From Fistularia commersonii (taxonomy: Eukaryota; Chordata; Actinopteri; Syngnathiformes; Fistulariidae): a stretch of DNA of 64,000 nt. Below are positions 63,504 through 64,000 of this stretch, in pieces. The notes below the pieces were generated by a model. It was given only the letters and a program-made list of their open reading frames with translations, was not told the origin of the DNA and searched no databases. Every line of letters begins with the position of its first letter. Position 1 is the stretch's first letter. Position numbers and translations under genes: made by a program. The stretch spans positions 4,947,501 through 5,011,500 of the forward strand of contig JBBMNZ010000013.1 in assembly GCA_037954325.1 (NCBI GenBank), written 5' to 3'.

Positions 63504-63660
63504 GAGATTAGAACAACTTTATTTATCCCGAAGGAAATTGTTGTGCCAGAGTTTCAAGTAAAAAACATAACAGTAATAGATAATAGTGGAAAGGAGGAAG
63601 AATAAGAATACAATGAAATATGAATTGTCTTAACTGTTAACTGTAACTACAAAGATTGAA
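63504..63660 (-). mobile_element. LINE 3' end, minus strand (copy 3)
   Basis: The reverse complement reads GTTATGTTTTTTACTTGAAA, then CTCTGGCACAACAATTTCCT, then TCGGGATAAATAAAGTTGTT, nearly identical to copy 2 over about 70 bp. In place of the CTTATT array it is followed by CTAATCTCATC. The 5' limit is approximate. Confidence 0.75.
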
Positions 63661-63704
63661 GAAAGAATAAAGTATCATCCCTAGTTTCCACGTGGCACCA
63701 ATGT

Positions 63705-63757
63705 GATTTTTCAAATGATATTTCTTGTTGGCAACAAGAAATATCATTTGAAAAATC
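63705..63757. repeat. perfect palindrome, 26-bp arms, 1-nt centre
   Basis: The left arm (63,705-63,730, GATTTTTCAAATG...CTTGTTG) and right arm (63,732-63,757, CAACAAG...CATTTGAAAAATC) are exact reverse complements around one G. Such exact arms at this spacing do not arise by chance. Possible origins are a foldback duplication, a transposition scar or an assembly artefact. Confidence 0.9.
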
Positions 63758-63771
63758 CCATCAGTGATTTT

Positions 63772-64000
63772 GTGTGACGTGCAGTCAGTAGAGGCAGGGG
63801 AGGCCGGGCCTCACTTGTCATCACAGAAAGAAAAAAATGCAAAATGAAAAAATGAATGAAATGGTTATATTTATTCAGTGATTTGTACTATAAAGTTATT
63901 TTCCACGTAGCCTCCCCATTTTTATTTATTTTTTTTCAAAATCACTAAAAAAAAATCACATTCACTGTTCAAATATGAACAAGAGGCGTGTGGTGACAAG
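63772..64000 (-). mobile_element. second hAT MITE copy, cut by the window end
   Basis: TGACGTGCAGTC and GAGGCCGGGCCTCACTTG match the right terminus of the 29.4-29.9 kb element in reverse orientation. Further in, ACTGTTCAAATATGAACAAG and GCGTGTGGTGA match its interior (reverse complement ACTGTTCAAATACTAAGACG, then TGTGGTGA). The other terminus lies beyond the window. Confidence 0.75.

Overview
The window is vertebrate nuclear DNA, almost certainly from a teleost fish. It is AT-rich and intron-bearing, full of microsatellites, and carries several repeat types that I know from fish genomes: hAT-type elements with 8-bp target duplications, a tRNA-headed SINE, LINE 3' tails ending in a short tandem repeat, and a retroelement reverse-transcriptase relic. 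No prokaryotic gene, rRNA, CRISPR array or complete tRNA gene was seen.

Region 1 (1-about 17,080) holds the only protein-coding gene that can be supported: the 3' ten coding exons, on the + strand, of a BTB-BACK-Kelch gene. It is best identified as klhl4, mainly from its C-terminal end (EEVPLNIGRAGACVVVVKLP). All ten exons join through canonical GT/AG junctions into one continuous frame of 569 residues from the first visible Met, ending in TAA at 15,996-15,998. The remaining N-terminal exon(s) are not visible and probably lie before the window. The exons rebuild a CUL3-type substrate adaptor: BTB for dimerisation and cullin binding, BACK as a linker, and a six-bladed Kelch propeller for the substrate.

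Region 2 (about 17,080-29,400) is intergenic, with no gene seen and one short common fish repeat at 18,151-18,260. Some stretches have the look of conserved regulatory DNA, but this cannot be tested from one sequence. Region 3 (29,400-64,000) is a gene desert where mobile-element remains accumulate. These are a 470-bp hAT MITE (29,432-29,901) with a second copy cut by the window end (63,772-64,000); a 574-bp hAT relic with a perfect 8-bp target duplication and a broken BED-type zinc finger (32,108-32,681); a reverse-transcriptase relic on the minus strand near 34.3 kb; a small inverted-repeat element (49,272-49,507); a hAT element nested inside an older repeat (51,038-51,746); a minus-strand SINE (54,424-54,645); and three related LINE tails (53.3, 56.3 and 63.5 kb), one with 26 perfect CTTATT units. 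A CpG-dense, promoter-like patch at 30,830-31,190 stands out in this AT-rich desert and has no gene attached to it.

No wholly new multi-gene system was found. The best leads are the orphan CpG/TATA patch, a perfect 53-bp palindrome at 63,705-63,757, the hairpin inside klhl4 intron 8, the microsatellite abutting the exon-7 splice acceptor, and the shared 3' tail linking the SINE and the LINE copies.
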